Source: Hymenopus coronatus
Lineage: Eukaryota > Arthropoda > Insecta > Mantodea > Hymenopodidae
Assembly: GCA_030762935.1 (NCBI GenBank)
Contig: CM060890.1
Span: 153,422,129-153,486,128, forward strand
Reading direction: 5' to 3'
DNA length: 64,000 nucleotides
Shown: positions 15,111 through 28,100 of the stretch, piece by piece
Layout: every line of letters begins with the position of its first letter
Position numbering within the stretch: position 1 is the stretch's first letter
Notes under the pieces: model-generated
Databases searched by the model: none
Told to the model about the DNA's origin: nothing
What the model saw: only the letters and a program-made list of their open reading frames with translations
Made by a program: the position numbers and the translations under genes

Positions 15111-16139
15111 TGCAATACTCGCTGAAGTGGCTTATCAAAAAGGTAAAACTGATAAGTTTACTGTTTCTTAGAGTATGGAGTGTCTAGGCCAGGGTACCTC
15201 ATACTGCAATACTCGCTGAAGTGGCCAATCAAAAAGGTTAACCTGATAAGTTTACTGTTTCTTAGAGTATGGAGTGTCTAGGCCAGGGTACCTCATACTG
15301 CAATACTCGCTGAAGTGGCTTATCAAAAAGGTAAAACTGATATAAGCTTACAGTTCCTTAGAGTATGGAGTGTCTAGGACAGGGTAGCTCATAGTGCAAT
15401 ACTAGCTTAAGGAGTGGCAAATCAAAAAGGTAAAACTGATATAAGCTTACAATTCCTTAGTGTATGGAGCTTCTAGGCCAGGGTACCTCATACTGGAATT
15501 ATTGCTGAAGTGACTAATCAAAAAGGTAAAACTGAATTAAGCTACAGTTCCTTAGAGTATGGAGTGTCTAGGCCAGGGTACCTAATACTCCAATACTTGC
15601 TGAAGTGGCTAATCAAAAATGTTAAACTGATAAATTTCCAGTTCTTTAGAGTATGGAGTGTCTGGGCCAGGGCACCTCATAGTGTAATAATTGCTGAAGT
15701 GGCTAATAAAAAAGGTTAAACTGATAAGTTTACAGTTCCTTAGAGTATGGAGTGTCTAGACCAGGGTACCTAATACTGCAATACACGCTGAAGTGGCTAA
15801 TCAGAAAGGTAAAACTGCTAGGTTTACAGTTCCTTAAATTATGGAGTGTCTAGGCCAGGGTACCTCATACAGCAATACTCGCTGGAGATGCTAATCAAAA
15901 AGGTAAAACTGATAAGTTTACAGTTCCTTAGAGTATGGAGTGTCTAGGCCAGGGTACTTCATACTGCAATACCCGCTGAAGTGGCTAATTAAAAAGGTAA
16001 AACTGATATAAGCTTACAGTTCCTTAGAGTATGGAGTGTCTAGGCCAGGTTATCTCATACTGCAATACTCGCTGAAATGGCTAATCAAAAAGGCAAAACT
16101 GCGAGGTTTACAGTTTCTTAGAGTATGGAGTGTCTAGGC

Positions 16140-17005
16140 CAGCATAGCTCATAGTGCAATACTTGCTTATGGAGTGACTAATCAAAGAGATAAAACTGAT
16201 ATAAGCTTACAGTTCCTTAGTGTAAGGAGTGTCTAGTAAAAGGGCATCTCATACTGCAATTATTGCTGAAGTGACTAATCAAAACGGTAAAACTGATACA
16301 GGTTACAGTTCATTAGAGTATGGAGTGTCTAGGCCAGGGTACCTGATACTGCAATACTCCCTGAAGTGGCTAATCAAAAAGGTAAAACTGCTAGGTTTAC
16401 AGTTCCTTAAAGTGTGGTGTGTCTAAGCCAGGGTACATCATACTGCAATTATTGCTGAAGTGACTAATCAAAAAGGTAAAACTGATATAAGCTTACAGTT
16501 CTTTAGAGTATGGAGCTTCTAGGCCAGGGTACCTCAACATGATATTATTGCTGAAGTGACTTATCAAAAAGGTAAAACTGATATAAGTTTACGGTTCCTT
16601 AGAATATGGAGTATCTAGGCCAGGGTACCTCATACTGCAATACTTGCTGAAGTGGCTAATCAAAAAGGTAAAACCGATACAGGTTACAGTTCCTTAGAGT
16701 ATGGAGTGTCTAGGCCAGCATAGCTCATAGTGCAATACTTGCTTATGGAGTGACTAATCAAAGAGATAAAACTGATATAAGCTTACAGTTCCTTAGTGTA
16801 AGGAGTGTCTTGTAAAAGGGCATCTCATACTGCAATTATTGCTGAAGTGACTAATCAAAATGGTAAAACTGATACAGGTTACAGTTCATTAGAGTATGGA
16901 GTGTCTAAGCCAGGGTACCTCATACTGCAATACTCGCTGAAGTGGCTAATCAAAAAGGTAATACTGCTAGGTTTACAGTTCCTTAGAGTGTGGAGTGTCT
17001 AAGCC
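16140..17005. repeat. Six-monomer duplication in the satellite, period 576 bp
   Basis: The variant monomer beginning 'agcatagctcatagtgcaat' at 16,141 recurs at 16,717 followed by the same order of monomers, including the rare 'cttagtgtaaggagtgtct' variant at about 16,216 and 16,792. Confidence 0.75.
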
Positions 17006-20000
17006 AGGGTACAACATACTGCAATTATTGCTGAAGTGACTAATCAAAAAGGTAAAACTGATATAAGCTTACAGTTCCTTAGAGTATGGAGCTTCTAGGC
17101 CAGGGTACCTCAAAATGATAATATTGCTGAAGTGACTTATCAAAAAGGTAAAACTCATATAAGTTTACGGTTCCTTAGAATATGGAGTATCTAGGCCAAC
17201 GTACCTCATACTGCAATACTCGCTGAAGTGGCTAATCAAAAAGGTAAAACTGATACAGGTTACAGTTCCTTAGAGTATGGAGTGTCTAGGCCAGCGTAGC
17301 TCAAAGTGCAATACTTGCTGAAAGAGTGACTAACCAGAAAGGTAAAAACTGATAGAAGTTTATAGTTCCTTAGAGTATGGAGTGTCTCGGCCAGGGTAGC
17401 CCACATTGCAATATTTGCTGAAGGAGTGACTAATCAAAAAGGTAATACTGATATAAGCTTACAGTTCCTTAGAGTATGGAGTGTCTAGGCCAGGGTACCT
17501 CATACTGCAATGCTTGCTGAAGTGGCTAATCAAAAAGGTTAAACTGAAGAGTATACAGTTCCTTAGAGTATGGAGTGTCTAGGCCAGGGTACCTCATACT
17601 GCAATACTCGCTGAAGTGGCTAATCAAAAAGGACAAACTAATAAGTTTACACTACCTTAGAGTATGGATTGTCTAGGCCAGGGTACCTCATACTGCAATA
17701 TTTGCTGGAGTAGCTAATCAAAAAGGTAAAACTGATATAAGCTTACAGTTCCTTAGAGTATGGAGTGTCTAGGACAGGGTAGCTCATAGTGCAATACTCG
17801 CTGAAAGAGTAGCTAATCAAAAAGGTAAAACTGATATAAGCTTACAGTTCCTTAGAATATGAAGTGTCTAGGCCAGGGTACCTCATACTGCAATACTCGC
17901 TGAAGTGGCTAATCAAAAAGTAAAACTGATATAAGCATTCAGTTCCTTAGAGTTTGGAGTGTCTAGGCCAGGGTTCCTCATACTGCAATACTCGCTGAAG
18001 TGGCTAATCAGAAAGGTAAAACTGCTAGGTTTACAGTTCCTTAGAGTATGGAGCGTCCAGGCCAGGGTACCTCATACTGCAATACTCGCTGGAGTGGCTA
18101 AAAAAAAAGGTAAAACTGATAAGTTTACAGTTCCTTAGAGTATGGAGTGTCTAGGCCAGGGTACTTCATACTGCAATACCCGCTGAAGTGGCTAATCAAA
18201 AAGGTAAAACTGATATAAGCTTACAGTTCCTTAGAGTATGGAGTGTCTAGGCCAGGGTACCTCATACTGCAATACTCGCTAAAGTGGCTAATCAAAAAGG
18301 CAAAACTGCTAGTTTTACAGTTTCTTAGAGTATGGAGTGTCTAGGCCAGTGTACCTCATACTGCAATACTCCCTGAAGGAATGACTAATCAAAAAGGTAA
18401 AACTGATATAAGCTTCCAGTTCCTTAGAGTATGGAGTGTCTAGGCCAGAGTACCTCATACTGCAATACTTGCTGAAGTGGCTAATCAAAAGGGTTAAACT
18501 GTTAAGTAAACAGTTCCTTAGAATATGGAGTGTCTAGGCCAGGGTACTTCATACTGCAATACTCGCTGAAGTGGCGAATCAAAAAGGTTAACCTGATAAG
18601 TTTACAGTTCCTTAGAGTATGGAGTGTGTAGGCGAAGGGACCTTATACTGCAATACTCGCTGAAGTGGCTAATCAAATAGTAAAAACTAATAAGTTTACA
18701 GTACCTTAGAGTACGGAGTGTCTAGGCCAGGGTACCTCATACTGCAGTACTCGCTGAAGTGGCTTATCAAAAAGATAAAACTGATATAAGCTTACAGTTC
18801 CTTAGAGTATGAAATGACTAGGACAGGGTACCTTATACTGCAATTTTCTCTGAAGGAGTGCCTAACCAAAAAGGTAAAACTGATATAAGCTTATAGTACC
18901 TTAGAGTATGGAGTATGTAGGCCAGGGTACCCCATACTGCAATATTTGCAGGAGTAGCTAATCAAAAATGTAAAACTGATATAAGCTTACAGTACCTTAG
19001 AGTATGGAGTGTCTAGGACAGGTTAGCCATTAGTGCAATACTAGCTTAAGGAGTGGCAAATCAAAAAGGTAAAACTGATATTAGCTTACAGTTCCTTAGA
19101 GTTTGGAGCTTCTAGGCCAGGGTAGCTCACACTGCAATACTTGCTGAAAGAGTGACTAATCAAAAAGGTAATACTGACATAAGCTTACAGTTCCTTAGAG
19201 TATGGAATGTGTAGGTCAGGTTGCCTCATACACCAATACTTGCTGAAGTGGCTAATCAAAAATGTTAAACTGAAAAGTAAACAGTTCCTTAGAGTATGCA
19301 GTGTCTAGGCCAGGGTACCTCATACTGTAATACTCGCTGAAGTGGCCAATCAAAAAGGTTAACCTGATAAGTTTACTGTTTCTTAGAGTATGGAGTGTCT
19401 AGGCCAGGGTACCTCATACTGCAATACTCGCTGAAGTGGCTAATCAAAAAGTAAAACTGATATAAGCTTACAGTACCTTAGAGTATGGAGTGTCTAGGAC
19501 AGGGTAGCTCATAGTGCAATACTAGCTTAAGGAGTGGCTAATCAAAAAGGTAAAACTAATATAAGCTTACATTTCCTTAGAGTATGGAGCTTCTAGGCCA
19601 GGTTACCTCATACTGCAATTATTGCTGAAGTGACTAATCAAAAAGATAAAACAGATATTAGCTACAGTTCCATAGAGTATGGAGTGTCTAGGCCAGGGTA
19701 GCTCATAGTGCAATACTCGCTGAAGGAGTAGCTACTCAAAAAGGTAAAACTGATATAAGCTTACAGTTCCTTAGAGTATGGAGTGTCTAGGCCAGGGTAC
19801 CTCATACTGCAATACTCGCTGAAGTGGCTAATCAAAAAGGTAAAACTGATATAAGCTTACAGTTCCTTAGAGTATGGAGTGTCTGGGACAGGGTAGCTTA
19901 CACTGCAATACTTGCTGAAGGAGTGGCTAATAAAAAGGTAATACTGATATAAGCTTACAGTTCCTTAGAGTATGGAGTGTGTAGGCCAGGGTACCTCATA

Positions 20001-22479
20001 CTCCAATACTTGCTGAAGTGGCTAACCAAAAACGTTAAACTGATAAATTTGCAGTTCTTTAGAGTATGGAGTGTCTCAGCCAGGGTACCTCATACTGTAA
20101 TAATTGCTGAAGTGGCTAATAAAAAGGTTAAACTGATAAGTTTACAGTTCCTTAGAGCATGGAGTGTCTAGGCCAGGGTACCTCATACTGCAATACTCGC
20201 TGAAGTGGTTAATCAAAAAGGTAAAACTACTAGGTTTACAGTTCCTTTGAGTATGGAATATCTAGGCCAGGGTACCTCATACTGCAATACTCGCTGAAGT
20301 GGCTAATCAAAAAGGTAAAACTGATACAGGTTACAGTTCCTTAGAGTATGGAGTGTCTAGGCCAGAGTACCTCATACTGCAATACTTGCTGAAGTGGCTA
20401 ATCGAAAAGGTTAAACTGATAAGTAAACAGTTCCTTAGAGTATGGAGTGTCTAAGCCAGGGTACCTCATACTGCAATACTCGCTGGAGTGGCTAATCGAA
20501 AAGGTAAAACTGATAAGTTTACAGTTCCTTAGAGTATGAAGTGTCTAAGCCAGGGTACATCATACTGTAATTATTGCTGAAGTGACTAATCAAAAAGGTA
20601 AAACTGATATATGCTTACAGTTCCTTAGGGTATGGAGTGTCTAGGCCTGTGAACCTCATACTGCAATACTCTCTGAAGGAGTGACTAATCAAAAAGGTAA
20701 AACTGATATAAGCTTACTGTACCTTAGTGTATAGAGTGTCTAGGCCAGAGTACCTCATACTGCAATACTTGCTGAAGTGGCTAATTAAAAAGGTTAAACT
20801 GATGAGTAACAGTTCCTTAGAGTATGGAGTGTCTAGGCCAGGGTATATCATACTGCAATACTCGCTGAAGTGGCCAATCAAAAAGGTTAACCTGATAAGT
20901 TTACAGCTTCTTAGCGTATGGAGTGTCTAGGCCAGGGTACCTCATACTGCAATACTCGCTTAAGTGGATAATCAAAAAGGAAAAATTAATAAGTTTAAAG
21001 TACCTTAGAGTACGGAGTGTCTAGGCCAGGGTACCACATACTGCAATATTTGCTGGAGTAGCTAATCAAAAAGGTAAAACTGATATAAGCTACAGTTCCT
21101 TAGAGTATAGAGTGTCTATTCCAGGGTAGCTCACACTGCAATACTTGCTGAAGGAGTGACTAATCAAAAAGGTAATACTGATATAAGCTTACAGTTCCTT
21201 AGAGTATGGAGCGTCTAGGCCAGGGTACCTCATACTGCAATTATTGCTGAAGTGCCTAATCAAAAAGGTAAAACTGATAATAAGCTACAGTTCCTTAGAA
21301 TATGGAGTGTCTAGGCCTGGGTAGCTCATAGTGCAATACTCGCTGAAGGAGTAGATAATCAAAAAGGTAAAACTGATATAAGCTTACAGTTCCTTAGAGT
21401 ATGGAGAGTCTAGGTCAGGGTACCTCATACTGCAATACTCGCTGAAGTGGCCTATCAAAAGGGTAAAACTGATATAAGCTTACAGTTCCTTAGAGTATGG
21501 AGTGTGTAGGTGAGGGTACCTCATACTGCAATACTTGCTGGAGTGGCTAATCAAAAAGGTTAAACTGATAAGTTTAAAGTTCCTTAGAGTATGGAGTGTC
21601 TAGGCCAGGGTAGCTCACCCTGAAATACTTGCTGAAGGAGTGACTAATCAAAAAGGTAATACTGATATAAGCTTACAGTTCCTTAGAGTATGGAGTGTGT
21701 AGGCCACCGTACCTCATACTGCAATACTTGCTGAAGTGGCTAATTAAAAAGGTTAAACTGATAAATTTACAGTTCTTTAGAGTATGGAGTGTCTAAGTCA
21801 GGGTACCTCATAGTGCAAAAATTGCTTAAGTGGCTAATAAAAAAAGGTTAAACTGATAAGTTTACAGTACCTTAGAGTATGGAGTGTCTAGGCCAGGGGA
21901 CCTCATGCTGCAATACTCGCTGAAGTGGCTAATCAAAAAGGTAAAACTGCTAGGTTTACAGTTCCTTAGAGTATGGATTTTCTAGGCCAGGGTACCTCAT
22001 ACTGCAATACTTGCTGGAGTGGTTAATCAAAAAGTAAAACTGATAAGTTTACAGTTCCTTAGAGTATGGAGTGTCTAGGCCAGTGTACCTCATACTGCAA
22101 TCCTCGATGAAGGAGTGACTAATCAAAAAGGTAAAACTGATATAAGCTTACAGTTCCTTAGAGTATGAAGTGTCTATGCCAGGGTAGCTCATACTGCAAT
22201 ATTTGCTGAAGGAGTGACTAATCTAAGGTAATAATGATATAAGCTTACAGTTCCTTAGAGTATGGAGTGTCTAGGCCAGCGTAGCTCAAAGAGCAATACT
22301 TGCTGAAGTGACTAATCAAAAATGTAAAACTGCTAGGTTTACTGTTCCTTACAGTATGGAGTGTGTAGGCCAGGGTAACTCATACTGCAATACTCGCTGA
22401 AGTGACTAATCAAAATGGTAAAACTGCTAGGTTTACAGTTCCTTTGAGTATGGAATATCTAGGCCAGGGTAACTCATAC

Positions 22480-25180
22480 TGCAATTATTGCTGAAGTGAC
22501 TAATCAAAAAGGTAAAACTGATAATAAGCTACAGTTCCTTAGAATATGGAGTGTCTAGGCCTGGGTAGCTCATAGTGCAATACTCGCTGAAGAAGTAGCT
22601 AATCAAAAAGGTAAAACTGATATAAGCTTACAGTTCCTTAGAGTATGGAGAGTCTAGGTCAGGGTACCTCATACTGCAATACTCGCTGAAGTGGCCATCA
22701 AAAAGGTAAAACTGATATAAGCTTACAGTTCCTTAGAGTATGGAGTGTCTAGGACAGGGTACCTCATACTGCAATACTCGCTGAAGGAGTGCCTAACCAA
22801 AAAGGTAAATCTGATATAAGCTTATAGTTCCTTAGAGTATGGAGTGTGTAGGCGAGGGTACCTCATACTGCAATACTTGCTGGAGTGGCTAATCAAAAAG
22901 GTTAAACTGATAAGTTTACAGTACCGTAGAGTATGGAGTGTCTAGGCCAGGGTACCTCATACTGTAATATTCGCTGAAGTGGCTAATCAAAAAGGTAAAA
23001 CTGCTAGGTTTACAGTTCCTAAGAGTATGAAGTGTCTAGGACAGGGTACCTCATACTGCAATACTCGCTGGAGTGGCTAATCAAAAAGGTAAAACTGATA
23101 AGTTTACAGTTCCTTAGAGTATGGAGTGTCTAGGCCAGTGTACCTCATATTGCAATACTCACTGAAGGAGTGACTAATCAAAAAGGTAAAACTGATATAA
23201 GCTTACAGTTCCTTAGAGTATGGAGTGTCTATGCCAGGGTAGCTCATACTGCAAAACTTGCTGCAGGAGTGACTAATCTAAGGTAATAATGATATAAGCT
23301 TACCGTTCCTTAGAGTATGGAGTGTCTAGGCCAGGGTACCTCATACTGCAATACTTGCTGAAGTGACTAATCAAAAATGTAAAACTGCTTGGTTTACTGT
23401 TCCTTACAGTATGGAGTGTCTAGGCCAGGGTACCTCATACTACAATACTCGCTGAAGTGAGTAATCACAAAGTTAAAACTGCTAGGTTTACAGTTCCTTA
23501 GAGTATGGAGTGTCTATGCCAGGGTAGCTCATACTGCTAAACTTGCTTATGGAGTGACTAATCAAAGAGATAAAACTGATATAAGCTTACAGTTCCTTAG
23601 TGTATGGAGTGTCTAGGCCAGGGTACCTCATACTGCAATTATTGTTGAAGTGACTAATCAAAAAGGTAAAACTGATACAGGTTACAGTTCCTTAGAGTAT
23701 GGAGTGTCTATGCCAGGGTACCTCATACTGCAATACTCGCTGAAGTGACTAATCAAAAAGGTAAAACTGCTAGGTTTACATTTCCTTAGAGTATGGTGTG
23801 TCTAGGCCAGGGTACTACATACTGCAATACTTGCTGAAGTGACTAATCAAAAATGTAAAACTGCTAGGTTTACAGTTTCTTACAGTATGGAGTGTCTAGG
23901 CCAGGGTACCTCATACTGCAATATTCGCTGAAGTGGCTAATCAAAAAGGTAAAACTGCTGGGTTTACAGTTCCTTAGAGTATGGAGTGTCTATGCCAGGG
24001 TAGCTCATACTGCAATACTTGCTGAAGGAGTGACTAATCCAAAAGGTAATACTGATATAAGCTTACAGTTCCTTAGAGTATGGATTGTCTAGGCCAGCAT
24101 AGCTCATAGTGCAATACTTGCTTATGGAGTGACTAATCAAAGAGATAAAACTGATATAAGCTTAGAGTTCCTTAGTGTATGGAGTGTCTAGTGCAAGGGC
24201 ACCTCGTACTGCAATTATTGCTGAAGTGACTAATCAAAAAGGTAAAACTGATACAGGTTACAGTTCCTTAGAGTATGGAGTGTCTAGGCCAGCATAGCTC
24301 ATAGTGCAATACTTGCTGAAGGAGTGACTAATCAAAAAGGTAATACTGATATAAGCTTATAGTTCCTTAAAGTATGGAGTGTCTAGGCCAGCATAGCTCA
24401 TAGTGCAATACTTGCTTATGGAGTGACTAATCAAAAAGGTAATACTGATATAAGCTTATAGTTCCTTAAAGTATGGAGTGTCTAGGCCAGCATAGCTCAT
24501 AGTGCAATACTTGCTTATGGAGTGACTAATCAAAGAGATAAAACTGATATAAGCTTTCAGTTCCTTAGTGTATGGAGTGTCTAGGCCAGGGCACCTCATA
24601 CTGCAATTATTGCTGAAGTGACTAATCAAAAAGGTAAAACTGCTAGGTTTACAGTTCCTTTGAGTATGGAATATCTAGGCCAGGGTACCTCATACTGCAA
24701 TTATTGCTGAAGTGACTAATCAAAAAGGTAAAACTGATAATAAGCTACAGTTCCTTAGAATATGGAGTGTCTAGGCCTGGGTAGCTCATAGTGCAACACT
24801 CGCTGAAGGAATAGCTAATCAAAAAGGTAAAACTAATATAAGCTTAAAGTTCCTTAGAGTATGGAGAGTCTAGGTCAGGGTACCTCATACTGCAATACTC
24901 GCTGAAGTGGCTTATCAAAAAGGTAAAACTGATATAAGCTTACAGTTCCTTAGAGTATGGAGTGTCTAGGACAGGGTACCTCATACTGCAATACTCGCTG
25001 AAGGAGTGCCTAACCAAAAAGGTAAATCTGATATAAGCTTATAGTTCCTTAGAGTATGGAGTGTGTAGGCGAGGGTACCTCATACTGCAATACTTGCTGG
25101 AGTGGCTAGTCAAAAAGGTTAAACTGATAAGTTTACAGTACCGTAGAGTATGGAGTGTCTAGGCCAGGGTACCTCATACT
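22480..25180. repeat. Dispersed block duplication in the satellite, offset 2,216 bp
   Basis: About 480 bp at 22,480-22,960 is repeated nearly unchanged at 24,696-25,176. Shared rare variants include 'acagtaccgtagagtatgg' (about 22,918 and 25,134) and 'ggtaaatctgatataagct'. The interval between also has repeated 'agcatagctcatagtgcaat' monomers. Confidence 0.75.
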
Positions 25181-26470
25181 GCAATACTCGCTGAAGTGGC
25201 TAATCAAAAAGGTAAAACTGCTAGGTTTACAGTTCCTTAGAGTATGGAGTGTCTATGCCAGGGTAGCTCATACTGCAATACTTGCTGAAGGAGTGACTAA
25301 TCAAAAAGGTAATACTGATATAAGCTTACAGTTCCTTAGAGTATGGAGTGTCTAGGCCAGCATAGCTCATAGTGCAATACTTGCTTATGGAGTGACTAAT
25401 CAAAGAGATAAAACTGATATAAGCTTACAGTTCCTTAGTGTATGGAGTGTCTAGTGCAAGGGCACCTCATACTGCAATTATTGCTGAAGTGACTAATCAA
25501 AAAGGTAAAACTGATACAGGTTACAGTTCCTTAGAGTATTGAGTGTCTAGGCCAGGGTATCTCATACTGCAATACTCGCTGAAGTGGCTAATCAAAAAGG
25601 TAAAACTGCTAGGTTTACAGTTCCTTAGAGTATGGAGTGTCTAAGCCAGGGTACCTCATACTGCAATTATTGCTGTAGTGATTAATCAAAAAGGTAAAAC
25701 TGATACAGGTTACAGTTCCTTAGCGTATGGAGTGTCTAGGCCGGGGTACCTCATACTGCAATACTTGCTGAAGGAGTGACTAATCAAAAAGGTAAAACTG
25801 ATATAAGCTTACAGTTCCTTAGAGTATGGAGTGTCTAGGCCAGCGTAGCTCAAAGTGCAATACTTGCTGAAGGAGTGACTAACCAAAAAGGTAAAACTGA
25901 TATAAGCTTATAGTTCCTTAGAGTATGGAGTGTCTCGGCCAGGATAGCTCACACTGCAATACTTGCTGAAGGAGTGACTAATCAAAAAGGTAATACTGAT
26001 ATAAGCTTACAGTTCCTTAGAGTATGGAGTGTCTAGGCCAGGGTACCTCATATTGCAATACTTGCTATTGTGGCTAATCAAAAAGGTTAAACTGATAAGT
26101 TTACAGTTCCTTAGAGTATGGAGTGTCTAGGCCAGGGTACCTCATACTGCAATACTCACTGAAGTGGCTAATCAAAAAGGAAAAACTAACAAGTTTACAG
26201 TACCTTAGAGTATGGATTGTCTAGGCCAAGGTACCTCATACTGGAATATTTGCTGGAGTGGCTAATCAAAAAGGTAAAACTGATATAAGCTTACAGTTCC
26301 TTAGAGTATGGAGTGTCTAGGACAGGGTAGCTCATAGTGCAATACTAGCTTAAGGAGTGGCTAATCAAAAAGGTAAAACTGATATAAGCTTACAGTTCCT
26401 TAGTGTATGGAGTGTCTAGGCCAAGGTGCCTCATACTGCATACTCGCTGGAGTGGGTATTTTAAAAGGTA

Positions 26471-27767
26471 AAACTGATATAACAGATGAGAGAATGAGTA
26501 TTCCTCCTCTGGTTTTATCAGATATATTGATGAGCAGTTTCTGTCCTGAGGACCTCAAACTCATGCCTTAACATTTTGATTTCTGGGTGTCTGGGTTTTA
26601 CTGCCAGAGCTCTCAATGAAAATTCATTCATTATTCTAATTCACTTCGTGATTTTGCTGCAGTGTTTAACCAAGTTGTGAACTACATGGTCTCAACCTTT
26701 AAAATAGGTATGTCGCACAACAGATGTTTCTTCAACTCATAGAACAGGATGAAAATCATGAGCTCTTTCTAAGTGATTCCTGGTGTTCTATCGCAACTGA
26801 ATGCTTCAATGAAGAGTCAACAGAAAACAAACAATAATTTCCTCAACCAATAAACTGAAAGCTTTTAAAAGAAAACTTAGTTTTTGGAGGTCTGCAGTTG
26901 AGAAAGGAGTTTTGTAAACTTTCCATCTCTTCTTAATCTGGCAGGAGATAAGGATTGTAAGATGCAATAGATGTGTACTTTGCACTAAGAATCTCACTAT
27001 TTGATGCTGAGGAAAAAGATTGTGAACGAAATGAATTTATTGATGTTTGAACTGATTCCCCACTCAAGAGTATGTTGACAAGAATAACATCATGAGGAGG
27101 TTTGATTGTCAGTCTAAGCATCACATTAATTGAACCTATTGATGTATTTTTAATCAGTGATTGTCAATATTAACACGTTAAACCTAACTTATTTTAATTC
27201 AAGGAATGGTGTCATGAACGTCAAACACTGCTCTCAATTGAGCCCTTGTCACCACGTGGTAAACTAGAAAACACTGTTGAAACTGGTCCCATATGGCAAC
27301 AGAACTTCAATTATATTCATTAAAAAAATATAAGCAGTGGTTGCGGTGGCTCAGGTTTGATCGTAAGGAACTGCATGTGGTGTACAGGTTATCCAGTAAT
27401 TCAACAATAAATGTTTAATGAGCAGAATAACGATTAAAAATAAATAAAAGAACAATATAGTACATATCTATCTTATATGTACAAACATTTCCAAGTTACA
27501 TGTCAGTGAATCAGCATGGTATGGCTCCCCTACCTGTGTTGTACAAGGACAAAATTAAACACATTCGGACAACAGGGCTGCACTTCCCCATGTGCTGGTA
27601 TGACAATTAGTCACTTACAAAGTATGTACTCTGCTATCATTATGCACTTAATACATGAACACAACGAAAAGGTTTAAAACATGAAATTAATGGAAGAAGG
27701 TTACGTCTTGCTTGCTTTAACATACTAGAATTAAACAACTGTTATGAAAAAACTTTTAAACATCTGT
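26471..27767. other. Unassigned DNA between the satellite and the ATXN3 3' end
   Basis: No gene is recognised here. On the minus strand one reading frame stays fairly open from 27,124 down to about 26,680, broken by only a few stop codons (the first at 26,930-26,932). The peptide does not resemble a family I know. It may be a decayed coding remnant or chance. The rest is AT-rich intergenic sequence. Confidence 0.5.
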
Positions 27768-27773
27768 TTTATT
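27768..27773 (-). terminator. Candidate ATXN3 polyadenylation signal AATAAA
   Basis: AATAAA on the minus strand (TTTATT on plus) lies about 165 bp past the ATXN3 stop codon, a plausible 3' UTR length. Such hexamers are common by chance in AT-rich DNA, so this is only a candidate. Confidence 0.35.
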
Positions 27774-27936
27774 AGTATAAGTTAATTTATATATTACAAA
27801 AGTCTATCCAAAACAGTGTTTGATGATTAAGATTTCTGCCTGGTAATATCGTCTCCCAAATAAAATGATTTAAGAACTGCATTGCCTGTTAGTTCTTGTA
27901 CATGACTAGAGTCCTGAGTAACAATGTAAAATTCAA

Positions 27937-28100
27937 CTAGGTGTTGACCTCGGTGTTGCCACTTGCTTCAGGTCTTCTGTTAGCATCGAGGTACGCCAGT
28001 CGTCGTTGTCTGATCTCCTCTTGGTTTATCTTGGCCATGCAGATCTGCTCCTTACTAGTAGTGTTAGTGGAGTCGACACTTTCACGGCTGGAATCACAAC
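27937..28100 (-). CDS. ATXN3: ATXN3 terminal coding exon
   Basis: After the acceptor AATTTGCAG it encodes 53 residues ending ASGNTEVNT and a TAG stop at 27,939-27,937. The segment QEEIRQRRLAYLDANR resembles the SEELRKRREAYFEKQQ segment that immediately precedes the polyglutamine tract in human ataxin-3. Here it is followed by NRRPEASGN with no glutamine run. Confidence 0.88.

Larger units (their letters stand above)
1..26470. repeat. Satellite array, ~95-bp monomer (KpnI-type), about 275 copies
   Basis: The whole interval is a head-to-tail array. The monomer is about 93-99 bp, with length variants from small indels such as the alternative segments 'gaagtggct' and 'gaaggagtgact'. Almost every monomer carries GGTACC (KpnI) or GGTAGC, then CTCATACTGCAATACT, AATCAAAAAGGTAAAACTG, and TTCCTTAGAGTATGGAG. 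Many have AAGCTT (HindIII). Monomers differ from each other at several to many positions and fall into recurring subtypes, which is how longer duplicated blocks can be recognised. The left end lies outside the window; the right end decays at about 26,440-26,480. Some 96-bp units are multiples of three, so short open frames recur on both strands; none looks like a gene. A centromeric, heterochromatic or other role cannot be read from the sequence. Confidence 0.97.

Noticed and set aside
1092..25355. Some twenty open frames of 60-103 residues with repeated motifs such as RPGYLILQYSLKWLIKK
   Set aside because: They recur with the ~95-bp satellite period, differ by indels and stops, and have no independent support as genes.
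1..26470. CENP-B-box-like site in the 95-bp satellite
   Set aside because: I looked for TTCG....A..CGGG in the common monomers and did not see it.
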